A stretch of 15,688 nt of DNA from Anaerolineae bacterium (lineage in GTDB: Bacteria; Chloroflexota; Anaerolineae; 4572-78; J111): the NCBI GenBank assembly GCA_020433835.1, contig JAGRBY010000103.1, positions 1 through 15,688 on the forward strand, read 5' to 3'. Both the position numbers and the translations under genes were made by a program. Positions 7,425 to 13,305 of this stretch are shown here, piece by piece. Every line of letters starts with the position of its first letter. Position 1 is the stretch's first letter. A model generated the notes under the pieces. It was not told where the DNA came from. It saw only the letters and a list, made by a program, of their open reading frames with translations, and did no database searches.

Positions 7425-7556
7425 ATTTTTCGTAAAAAATGGGCCTTTTTTAACGAAATTCAGGGCTTATTTTACATAACAAACGGATATTGCGACATTT
7501 TTCTGATAGGAGTTTGTTTAGAAGTGCTTGCAGATCAAGATCAAAGTTGTAGATGA

Positions 7557-7573
7557 AGTTAAAATTTTTAACT
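7557..7573. promoter_or_regulatory. 17-base AT-rich palindrome in the phaC-phaB spacer
   Basis: AGTTAAAA and TTTTAACT are perfect inverted repeats around a single T. It lies 133 bases farther upstream of phaB than the first palindrome. The function is unknown. AT-rich palindromes can occur by chance, so confidence is low. Confidence 0.3.
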
Positions 7574-7688
7574 AACGCCCAGTAAATTTCACTTCACTAC
7601 TATAGTCCAACTTATCGAACAAGACACTAGCGAGGGTGCCAGTATAAAACCTGGTCACTTGGACAGTTCCAACCTAAATTTAAAAGCA

Positions 7689-7723
7689 AAACAGGCCTCC
7701 GAACAGATTTCGGAGGCCTGTTT
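7689..7723 (-). terminator. Rho-independent terminator of the phaE-phaC operon
   Basis: A perfect 15-bp stem (7689-7703 with 7709-7723) encloses a 5-base loop, with the core CAGGCCTCCG paired to CGGAGGCCTG. On the - strand it is followed by T-rich sequence (GCTTTTAAATTT). It lies 25 bases after the phaC stop, so the synthase genes and the phaB-thiolase genes are separate transcription units. Confidence 0.9.
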
Positions 7724-7748
7724 GTGCTTAGAAAGTTACAAATCTAGA

Positions 7749-8843
7749 TTAACCGCGCTCTTTAAGCCAGTTAGCGATACCGGGAGCCAGCATTTTCTGG
7801 GCACGACCACTAACATAGAAACCGATGTGACCAGCCGGAATTTCTAACTCAGTGTAGTCATCGGAGCCGACATACTTGGCCAACGCTTTGGTTGATTTGG
7901 GCGGAACCAAGTTATCTTGGTTAGCGTAGCAGTTGAGCACAGGCATGGTAATATTGCCCAGGTCGACTCGTTGACCGCCCAGCATAACTTCGTTTTTGAT
8001 CAGCTTGTTGCCTTGGAAGAAATCTTTAACAAACTGGCGATATGCTTCACCGGGATGATCTGGACCTTCAAAGAGCCATTTTTCCATCCGCAGGAAGTTC
8101 ATCAAAGCCCGTTCGTTATCTAAGATGTTGACCATATCAGTGTACTTACGTACGTTCAGCGACATCGGTTTAACCAACATAAAGGAGAAGTTGAGCAATT
8201 CAGCCGGCGGGTTACCTACGGCGTCGATCATAACATCGATATCGAGATTGCGGGCCCAAACGTTGAGCAGTCCCCAATCATCGCGCTCTTCTTCTTTGTC
8301 GGCGTGGAAGTCGATGGGTGTGACGGTTAACACCAAATTTTGAACTTTGTCAGGATGGAGTGAGGTATAGCAGGTTGCCAGTGTTCCCCCCTGGCAAATA
8401 CCCAGCAGGTTAATTTTTTCCAGATCGTGTTGTTCACGGATAAAATCAACACAGGTATCCAGGAAATCGTTAACATAGTCATCGAGCATCAACCACTTAT
8501 CTTTACGGGTTGGATCGCCCCATTCAATAAGATAAACGTCAATTCCTTCGTTAAGCAGGTTACGGATGAGTGAACGATCCTCCTGCAGGTCGGCCACCAT
8601 ATAGCGGTTAACCAATGCATAAGAGAACAGCAGCGGAATTTTAAAAGGCTTTTCAACCAAAGGTCGATAGCGATAAAGTTTTAACTTCCCTTCTTGGAAG
8701 ACGAGATCTTTAGGCGTGATACCAACTTGCACATCATCTTCTTTAATCGTGCTGAGTTGTTCGATGCCTTTGATGATTTTTTGGTTAATTTCGGTTAATT
8801 CGTGAATAGCCTTATCGGGCGTAATTTGTACAGGAAATGCCAT
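7749..8843 (-). CDS. phaC: Class III PHA synthase catalytic subunit PhaC
   Basis: This enzyme polymerises (R)-3-hydroxyacyl-CoA into PHA at the granule surface, as a complex with PhaE. The 364 residues fit class III PhaC (about 355-365) and exclude the longer class I and II enzymes. The alpha/beta-hydrolase lipase-like box is GICQGG (148-153) with nucleophile C150. The triad is completed by D310 (CYANQDNLVPP, 305-315) and H339 (PAGHIGFYVSG, 336-346). LIEWGDP (105-111) and YVNDF (123-127) are typical of the family. The start at 8843 is fixed by a near-perfect ribosome binding site. It lies 34 bases after phaE in the same direction and ends at a strong terminator. All catalytic residues are present, so it is predicted to be active. 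Short-chain substrates are likely from the class and from the neighbouring genes. Confidence 0.95.
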   Translation of the reverse strand: MAFPVQITPDKAIHELTEINQKIIKGIEQLSTIKEDDVQVGITPKDLVFQEGKLKLYRYRPLVEKPFKIPLLFSYALVNRYMVADLQEDRSLIRNLLNEGIDVYLIEWGDPTRKDKWLMLDDYVNDFLDTCVDFIREQHDLEKINLLGICQGGTLATCYTSLHPDKVQNLVLTVTPIDFHADKEEERDDWGLLNVWARNLDIDVMIDAVGNPPAELLNFSFMLVKPMSLNVRKYTDMVNILDNERALMNFLRMEKWLFEGPDHPGEAYRQFVKDFFQGNKLIKNEVMLGGQRVDLGNITMPVLNCYANQDNLVPPKSTKALAKYVGSDDYTELEIPAGHIGFYVSGRAQKMLAPGIANWLKERG

Positions 8844-8849
8844 GGGTTA

Positions 8850-8860
8850 ATCACCTCCTT
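8850..8860 (-). promoter_or_regulatory. Near-perfect ribosome binding site of phaC
   Basis: The mRNA reads AAGGAGGTGAT six bases before the phaC ATG. This is an 11-base match to the usual 16S rRNA 3' end and the longest such match in the window. It implies high initiation and supports the 8843 start. Confidence 0.8.
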
Positions 8861-8877
8861 GGTAATTATGAATAGGG

Positions 8878-10035
8878 TTAGCTTTTAGCGGCTTCGGCAG
8901 CAGTTTCTTCAGGGGTTTTACCGTTTGACTTCTTAGCAGTTGTTTTACGACGGGTTGAAGTAGATCGGGTTGATTTTGATGCAGCAACTGCTTTGGGTTG
9001 ATCTTGCGCTTTTAACGCACGTTTCAAGGCTTTAACTTCTCTACGCAAGTCATTCAGGGTGCGATAGGCATCATCCAATTCACTGCGGGTAGGCATGTCA
9101 AGCATTTCCTGGAATACTTCAAAGATTTCTTGCTGCCGCATTTTATTGGTCATACCTGCTTTGGCCAGGTTATTTTGAAGATCAAGATAATCTTGGGAAA
9201 CATAGAGCTTGGTAAATGTTTCGTCGATGGTATCGAAATACATATTGGCCAAGTCTTGGATGCTATCAATCACTTCGCCTTTTTCGCTGAGCGTAACCAG
9301 TTTGCCCATAAATGATTCAAAGGCATTACTAAAGGTTCGAGTCAGCACGGTGTGATATTCGGCGCTTACTTTTTGCATTTCAACCCAGGAGTCAAAGCCA
9401 CGCAACAGTTTGGCGTTAAGTTCGCGGTTATAGCCCATACCGGGTACTTCCGTCATGCCGCCAAAAGTACGTTCGTAAACATCCCAGTGGAATTTTGACA
9501 GTTGAGCCAATTCCGAACTACCGCCCATCAGAATGTGGCTTATGTTTGTGGGTGACTGCAAGAAGCTTTGCATCCAGGGCTGGCCCATTTTTTGCCATTC
9601 TTGCATGTAAAACTTAAACAGTTCATTTATATCTTTGCCAGCTGACATAAAGCCGGTGGGCGTACCCATCATCCCTTGAAAATACTGATTGCTATAGTCA
9701 CGCAGAACCGACTGCCAATCTTCACCGGCTTGCACTTTGGGAGCAATCGCTTGCCAAGCTTGCGTAATTGACTGCATAAAACGCATCATCGATTCTTGGC
9801 TGGCCATCAGTTGGCGGGCCGCGTTTTGAGCTATCGGGTCAGACCCAGCGGTCCAGGAATTGATAGTTTGTAATGACATTTCTTGCCACTGCTTCATAAT
9901 ATCCGGATAAAATCCGAAGGGAGAACCGTTGGAGTTAGATGCACCACGCATCAAATCATACCAGTTTCCCCAGGCTTGTTTCTGAGCTTCACCCCATGTT
10001 TTCATCATGGTTTCTGCTTGTTTCGTCCAATCCAT
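8878..10035 (-). CDS. phaE: Class III PHA synthase subunit PhaE
   Basis: This is the non-catalytic subunit that activates and stabilises PhaC, 385 residues, close to known PhaE proteins. Residues 1-62 form a Trp-rich module (W3, W14, W22, W25, W50, W61) that recurs twice in the protein encoded upstream. The middle is a helical PhaE core (about 70-310). Residues 314-344 are the family's C-terminal coiled coil (MPTRSELDDAYRTLNDLRRE and on). The tail (348-385) is low-complexity and basic, with eight Lys/Arg between 354 and 373, and may be disordered. The start at 10035 is preceded by AAGGAGA. phaC follows 34 bases downstream. The tail resembles, in composition only, the basic tails of PhaF/PhaM-type granule proteins that bind DNA; that role is inferred. 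Confidence 0.9.
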   Translation of the reverse strand: MDWTKQAETMMKTWGEAQKQAWGNWYDLMRGASNSNGSPFGFYPDIMKQWQEMSLQTINSWTAGSDPIAQNAARQLMASQESMMRFMQSITQAWQAIAPKVQAGEDWQSVLRDYSNQYFQGMMGTPTGFMSAGKDINELFKFYMQEWQKMGQPWMQSFLQSPTNISHILMGGSSELAQLSKFHWDVYERTFGGMTEVPGMGYNRELNAKLLRGFDSWVEMQKVSAEYHTVLTRTFSNAFESFMGKLVTLSEKGEVIDSIQDLANMYFDTIDETFTKLYVSQDYLDLQNNLAKAGMTNKMRQQEIFEVFQEMLDMPTRSELDDAYRTLNDLRREVKALKRALKAQDQPKAVAASKSTRSTSTRRKTTAKKSNGKTPEETAAEAAKS

Positions 10036-10082
10036 AATTATTGTCTCCTTAGACTCCTAATTAGAGGATGTCCTATCCCCAA

Positions 10083-10559
10083 CTATTTTTTCGGCTGCAC
10101 AGTGCTGGTTATACTTTTAACCCACTCGGTTTGGGTTTCCATCGATTTTTGAGCCATATCTTGCCATGTTTTTAGCAGATTGGGAGCTTCTTGATTCCAA
10201 TTGCCCCCAAACTTAGAAGGCTCTGCCTTTTTAACAACATCAAACCAATTATCCCAAACCTTTTGCTGCATATCCGTCCATGTTTTTGTCATATCTTGGA
10301 TTTGCTTAGCCCAATCGGTGGTACCTTCCGGTGCACCATCAATTGAGGTAACACTTTCAGCCCAAATTCGGCTACCTTCAACTTGAGCTTCTAAGGTTCC
10401 TTTGACCGATTCTTGCCAAGCGTCAATGGTTTTTACCCAAAGCTGTTGAGGCTCAAGTTTTTCAGAATTCTGTATTGCTTTGAGCCAACTTTCCCAGGTT
10501 TTCATTTGGACATTAGCCCAGGAATTGAACATCTCTTGACTTTGTTTCATCCAATCCAT
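10083..10559 (-). CDS. Trp-rich tandem-repeat protein related to the PhaE N-terminus
   Basis: This 158-residue helical protein is built from two copies of a ~72-residue module. Copy 1 spans 1-72 (MDWMKQSQEMFNSWANVQMK at the start) and copy 2 spans 81-152 (TDWAKQIQDMTKTWTDMQQK at the start). W3, W14, W22 and W25 recur at W83, W94, W102 and W105 with identical spacing, and W48/W132 and W66/W146 also correspond. The same module begins PhaE, encoded 47 bases downstream. The protein lacks the PhaE core and coiled coil. It has no signal peptide or enzyme motif. A phasin-like or synthase-binding role is inferred from this relation and from being first in the operon. The ribosome binding site AGGAG is 12 bases from the ATG, separated by a run of T, a longer spacing than in its neighbours. 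Confidence 0.8.
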   Translation of the reverse strand: MDWMKQSQEMFNSWANVQMKTWESWLKAIQNSEKLEPQQLWVKTIDAWQESVKGTLEAQVEGSRIWAESVTSIDGAPEGTTDWAKQIQDMTKTWTDMQQKVWDNWFDVVKKAEPSKFGGNWNQEAPNLLKTWQDMAQKSMETQTEWVKSITSTVQPKK

Positions 10560-10591
10560 TGAAAAAAAAAGCTCCTCTCTTAAAAATACTC

Positions 10592-10620
10592 TGTATCACT
10601 TAAGTAATTTGCAGAAACAA
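10592..10620 (-). promoter_or_regulatory. Candidate promoter of the PhaE-like/phaE/phaC operon
   Basis: On the - strand, TTGTTT (10620-10615) and GATACA (10597-10592) have 17-base spacing. Matches to consensus are modest (3-4 of 6 each). Its -35 overlaps a small hairpin region (10611-10640) in which two mutually exclusive stems can form. Confidence 0.3.
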
Positions 10621-10729
10621 AAAGGTGTTTCTACCTTTTGCCACAGCATCCGATCTTACCATGGCAATTGTTAAAAAGCTAATTACCTACCCTAGTTATA
10701 GGAGCTTGCATTAACCGCTAATCAAAAGA

Positions 10730-10771
10730 GTGGGGGGATGCAAGTTACGGGTAAAAACTTGCACCCCCCAC
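10730..10771 (-). terminator. Strong 16-bp bulged hairpin downstream of the CBS genes
   Basis: GTGGGGGG then TGCAAGTT (10730-10746, with a bulged A at 10738) pair with AACTTGCA then CCCCCCAC (10756-10771), with a 9-base loop. On the - strand UCUUUUGAUU follows, a mediocre U-tract. It lies about 90 bases after the CBS gene stop and about 170 bases before the PhaE-like gene, and most simply ends the CBS transcript. Its C-run can alternatively pair with GGGGG at 10777-10781. Confidence 0.6.
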
Positions 10772-10863
10772 AATAAGGGGGTTTAGGCGGATGTCTTAAA
10801 AAATGAGCATCCTCTAGTAATAGTAACAAAAGCACTATACAAGGTATTAGTTAAACCATCCGG

Positions 10864-11250
10864 TTAGTCTTGCCACCACATGGTCTCGCGCACAATATCA
10901 AATACGGTGATAACACCGAGCAATTCACTTTGAATAACAGGAGCGCGATGGACATGATTGTTAGCAAAAAGCTGAGCCACCTCTTGCACTGACATATCAG
11001 GGCTTACTTCAATACAGGGTTTGGTCATAACATCACTAACCAAAACCATATTGGGGTTTTTACCTAGAGCAGCTACTTTGTAAACAATATCTTCTTCGGT
11101 AACCATACCATAAGAGTCACCGCTGGTTGCCGGCTCGACAACCAAATCGCGCAGATTCTTTTCGTTAAATATTTCCATGGCTTCAGCCGTTGAGGCCGAA
11201 GCTTGAATAGTAACCACGTTCGTGGTCATAATATCTTTTGCTGTCTGCAT
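10864..11250 (-). CDS. CBS-domain-pair protein (copy 1)
   Basis: This 128-residue protein is made only of two tandem CBS domains, a module that usually binds adenine nucleotides or related ligands in the cleft between the domains. CBS1 begins KDIMTTNVVTI (5-15) and includes YGMVTEEDIVYKV (47-59). CBS2 begins DVMTKPCIEV (73-82) and ends HVHRAPVIQSELLGVITVFD (about 99-118). The VTEEDI and VTVFDI stretches match the G-x-[VI]-[ST]-x-x-D-[ILV] pattern of CBS ends that contact ribose-phosphate. By hand alignment about 70 of 126 positions are identical, without gaps, to the protein encoded 51 bases upstream, so the two are recent paralogues and probably heterodimerise or form stacked dimers. AGAGG precedes the ATG. 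No output domain is attached, so any regulatory effect must be by partner binding. A role in PHA control is inferred from position. Confidence 0.85.
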   Translation of the reverse strand: MQTAKDIMTTNVVTIQASASTAEAMEIFNEKNLRDLVVEPATSGDSYGMVTEEDIVYKVAALGKNPNMVLVSDVMTKPCIEVSPDMSVQEVAQLFANNHVHRAPVIQSELLGVITVFDIVRETMWWQD

Positions 11251-11301
11251 AATTTACCTCTCTATCTATATCTATCCTAGAAATCAACCTCTTTGTTTAA
11301 C

Positions 11302-11682
11302 TTACCACCACTGGCCTTTGCGCAGAATATCAGATACCGAGACAACACCAAGTAATTCACTATCGATAACCGGTGCTCTGTGAATTGAATTATTCTGGAA
11401 TAGGCGGGCAACATTTTCTATACTCATGTCAGGCTTAACAGAAATACAGGGTTTAGTCATAACGTCGCCAACGTTGTAGGCTTTGGGGTCGTAGGCCCTG
11501 GCGATAACTTTGTAAGCAATATCGGCTTCGGTGATGATGCCATAGCCTTTTTCAGCGCCAACCGGCTCAACAATTAAGGCATGAACCCTATTTTCCTTCA
11601 TTAAGCCAATTGCTTCGCTTACCATTGATGAAGCTTTGATGGTGACTACGTTCGTAGTCATAATATCTTTAACTTGTGCCAT
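11302..11682 (-). CDS. CBS-domain-pair protein (copy 2)
   Basis: This 126-residue stand-alone CBS pair is a tandem paralogue of the next gene. It shows KDIMTTNVVTI (5-15), YGIITEADIAYKV (47-59), DVMTKPCISV (73-82) and a second-domain end with SIHRAPVIDSELLGVVSVSD (about 99-118). Differences from its sister cluster in 16-36 and 60-72, which lie near the interdomain cleft in CBS structures and could change ligand preference. GGGAG precedes the ATG by seven bases. It follows a reductase gene and precedes the synthase operon, all in one direction. The ligand is unknown; AMP/ATP, NAD(H) and S-adenosyl-methionine have all been found in other CBS proteins. Confidence 0.85.
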   Translation of the reverse strand: MAQVKDIMTTNVVTIKASSMVSEAIGLMKENRVHALIVEPVGAEKGYGIITEADIAYKVIARAYDPKAYNVGDVMTKPCISVKPDMSIENVARLFQNNSIHRAPVIDSELLGVVSVSDILRKGQWW

Positions 11683-11766
11683 TGTTTATCTCCCTCGACA
11701 AAATAATCATACCGGTGATACACCCTAAAAATTTAGGCAAAACGCCCTATTTATATTAACAACCTT

Positions 11767-12513
11767 TTACAGAACAGCACCGCCGTCTACAGCAAAGACG
11801 TGCCCGGAAACATATTTGGCTTCGTCGGAAGCAAGCCATACAAACGCATTAGCAATATCTACAGGTTCGCCAAAATGGCCCAATGGAATTCTTTCAAGCA
11901 ATTTGGCAACAACCTTGTCAGGAATACCGGTAGTTAATCGAGTTTTGATAAACCCAGGAGCGACAGCATTAACCCGAATACCCTTGCGACCTAATTCTCT
12001 TGCCCAAACCTTTGTCATACCAACAACGCCGGCCTTACTGGCAACGTAGTTGGTTTGCCCATAGTTACCATACGGGGCCACCAACGACGATGTACTGAGA
12101 ATAACTCCCCTGCGCTGCTCCACCATCGTGGGAACAACCAATTGCGTACAGTTGAAAACACCCTTGAGGTTGATGTTGATAACCAGGTCGAAGTTTTCCT
12201 CACTCATCTTTAACAACTGTGAATCTCGAATAGTACCAGCGTTGTTAACTAACACATCAATTCGACCAAAGCGTTCCAACGTGGTTTCAACCATTTCTGC
12301 CACCGACTCGCGGTCGGTTACGTTGAGGCGGAAAGGTACGGCAGCAGCCTGATCAACACTGCTATTGATTTCGTTGGCTACCTCGGTAGCAACGTCAAAA
12401 TCAATATCGGCTACAATAACCTTGCCTCCCTCTTCAACAAACCGTTGACAGGTGGCTTCACCAATGCCTCGCCCGCCACCGGTGACAATTGCAACTCTAT
12501 CTTTGAGGCGCAT
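11767..12513 (-). CDS. FabG-type 3-ketoacyl reductase / (R)-3-hydroxyacyl-CoA dehydrogenase, NAD-like site
   Basis: This classical short-chain dehydrogenase has 248 residues. It shows TGGGRGIG (11-18), NNAG (90-93), N115 and the triad S143, Y156, K160 (YVASK), with PGFIKT (186-191) typical of FabG. The end of beta strand 2 reads VADID with D36, an acidic residue that normally favours NAD(H), unlike the PhaB-like reductase in this window. In a PHA locus it could reduce 3-ketoacyl-CoA with NADH or oxidise (R)-3-hydroxybutyrate units when the polymer is mobilised. A housekeeping fatty-acid role is possible but no other fatty-acid gene is nearby. AAAGGAG precedes the ATG at 12513. It lies between the phasin-like gene and the CBS pair, all transcribed the same way. 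Confidence 0.8.
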   Translation of the reverse strand: MRLKDRVAIVTGGGRGIGEATCQRFVEEGGKVIVADIDFDVATEVANEINSSVDQAAAVPFRLNVTDRESVAEMVETTLERFGRIDVLVNNAGTIRDSQLLKMSEENFDLVININLKGVFNCTQLVVPTMVEQRRGVILSTSSLVAPYGNYGQTNYVASKAGVVGMTKVWARELGRKGIRVNAVAPGFIKTRLTTGIPDKVVAKLLERIPLGHFGEPVDIANAFVWLASDEAKYVSGHVFAVDGGAVL

Positions 12514-12550
12514 AATCTACTCCTTTTCTAAAATTTTTTACAAACTACTT

Positions 12551-12580
12551 AATATAAACAAGAGCAGGGAAAGGCTTCAA
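12551..12580 (-). promoter_or_regulatory. Candidate promoter of the NAD-type reductase gene
   Basis: On the - strand, TTGAAG (12580-12575) and TATATT (12556-12551) are 18 bases apart, giving a start near 12544 and a leader of about 31 bases. It overlaps the terminator-like hairpin of the upstream gene, so the two readings compete for the same bases. Confidence 0.3.
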
Positions 12581-12597
12581 TTACTCTCTCCCTACTC
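12562..12597 (-). terminator. Terminator-like hairpin after the phasin-like gene
   Basis: On the - strand GAGTAGGGA (12597-12589) pairs with TCCCTGCTC (12570-12562) with one G-U pair and an 18-base loop. TTGTTTATATT follows. It lies 16 bases after the phasin-like stop. The loop is large, so termination may be partial. Confidence 0.45.
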
Positions 12598-12613
12598 GAC
12601 AACCCAGGTAACT

Positions 12614-13045
12614 TCAATTTGCAGATGGGGGAGTAAATATCTCGGTCATCTGGTCGGAGGCAGCTTTAACCTGAGCCTGAAATACTTCGGCGGCATCGAG
12701 GGTAAGTTCTTGTTCCGACGTCAGTAACTCATACATCCGCTTTAATTCGTTTTCAGCAATTATCCCCAATCGTTCTCGTAGCGACAGTAACTGCTCAACC
12801 GTTTGTTGGGTAGCATCAACACTAAAATTAATATAAAATTGAGACCATTTTTTCCATAAATTAAAGTTGCCTTTAATCAACTTTTCTTGAACATCAAGTA
12901 TGGCCTGTCCATTTTCATTAAACTTGTCGGCAGCACCCAGCATTGTTTGTACCACAGCCTCTGTTTCTTGCTGAGCTTTTGCTGTGATATCGGTAAGTCT
13001 ATCTTTAGTAACAGTGCCGTTTATTGTTTTTGCAAGCGTCGCCAT
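12614..13045 (-). CDS. Phasin-like granule-associated protein
   Basis: This 143-residue, almost entirely helical soluble protein is without enzyme motifs. The start is taken at 13045 because AAGGAGG lies seven bases upstream; the frame runs open to 13165 but that extension has no ribosome binding site and reads as spacer. Heptad-like Ala/Gln/Glu/Leu patterns run through 14-57 and 80-137, with an aromatic patch in the middle (FNLWKKWSQFYINF, 61-74). This length and composition fit small phasins (phasin_2-like), which coat PHA granules through amphipathic helices. The gene opens the PHA region and is followed by a reductase. The function rests on composition and context; no residue-level signature proves it. 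Confidence 0.6.
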   Translation of the reverse strand: MATLAKTINGTVTKDRLTDITAKAQQETEAVVQTMLGAADKFNENGQAILDVQEKLIKGNFNLWKKWSQFYINFSVDATQQTVEQLLSLRERLGIIAENELKRMYELLTSEQELTLDAAEVFQAQVKAASDQMTEIFTPPSAN

Positions 13046-13305
13046 TTTGATCCTCCTTGGATTCAAAACTATAAAGATACTCTTGGTTCGTTTACCAAAT
13101 TGACCGAGACTATTCAAGAAATCCGATGCGAGATAGAGATAATCCATTACGAATATTGCACTCATTGTATCAAAGCAGAGTTACAACTGAGTTACACGTT
13201 CTTTGCCTTTGGGCAGAAAACAAAAAAGGCTGTCATTCAGTTGAGAATATAGGATCTCTTCTGAACGCAGCCCTTATCGTAGCTCTTTTGGGGAATAGTT
13301 CGCCG

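Larger units (their letters stand above)
7340..7688. other. Intergenic region upstream of phaB, no gene
   Basis: This AT-rich spacer holds the candidate phaB promoter and two palindromes. No open frame with a ribosome binding site was found. The only frame crossing it (7659-7847, + strand) runs through the phaC terminator and into the phaC coding region and is not credible. Confidence 0.7.
10560..10863. other. Intergenic region between the CBS genes and the synthase operon, no gene
   Basis: These 304 bases hold a small hairpin (10789-10812), the large GC-rich hairpin (10730-10771), a region with overlapping small stems (10611-10640) and a weak candidate promoter. No open frame with a ribosome binding site was found. 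Confidence 0.65.

Noticed and set aside
7431..7455. AT-rich hairpin CGTAAAAAA/TTTTTTAACG upstream of phaB
   Set aside because: Almost all A-T pairs with a bulge; likely a product of base composition.
7659..7847. + strand frame of 62 codons across the phaC end
   Set aside because: It runs through a terminator stem and the antisense of phaC, with no recognisable protein features.
11726..11749. Small hairpin (TAGGC/GCCCTA) with a T-run on the - strand after the NAD-type reductase gene
   Set aside because: The stem is only five pairs with a bulge, too weak to call a terminator.
13085..13100. Short inverted repeat TTGGT/ACCAA upstream of the phasin-like gene
   Set aside because: Only five base pairs per arm and no convincing promoter alignment.
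13046..13165. N-terminal extension of the phasin-like protein by 40 residues
   Set aside because: No ribosome binding site precedes it, and AAGGAGG stands directly before the internal ATG at 13045.
13178..13196. Direct repeat GAGTTACA, 11 bases apart
   Set aside because: A single pair of 8-base repeats with no promoter next to it; could be chance.
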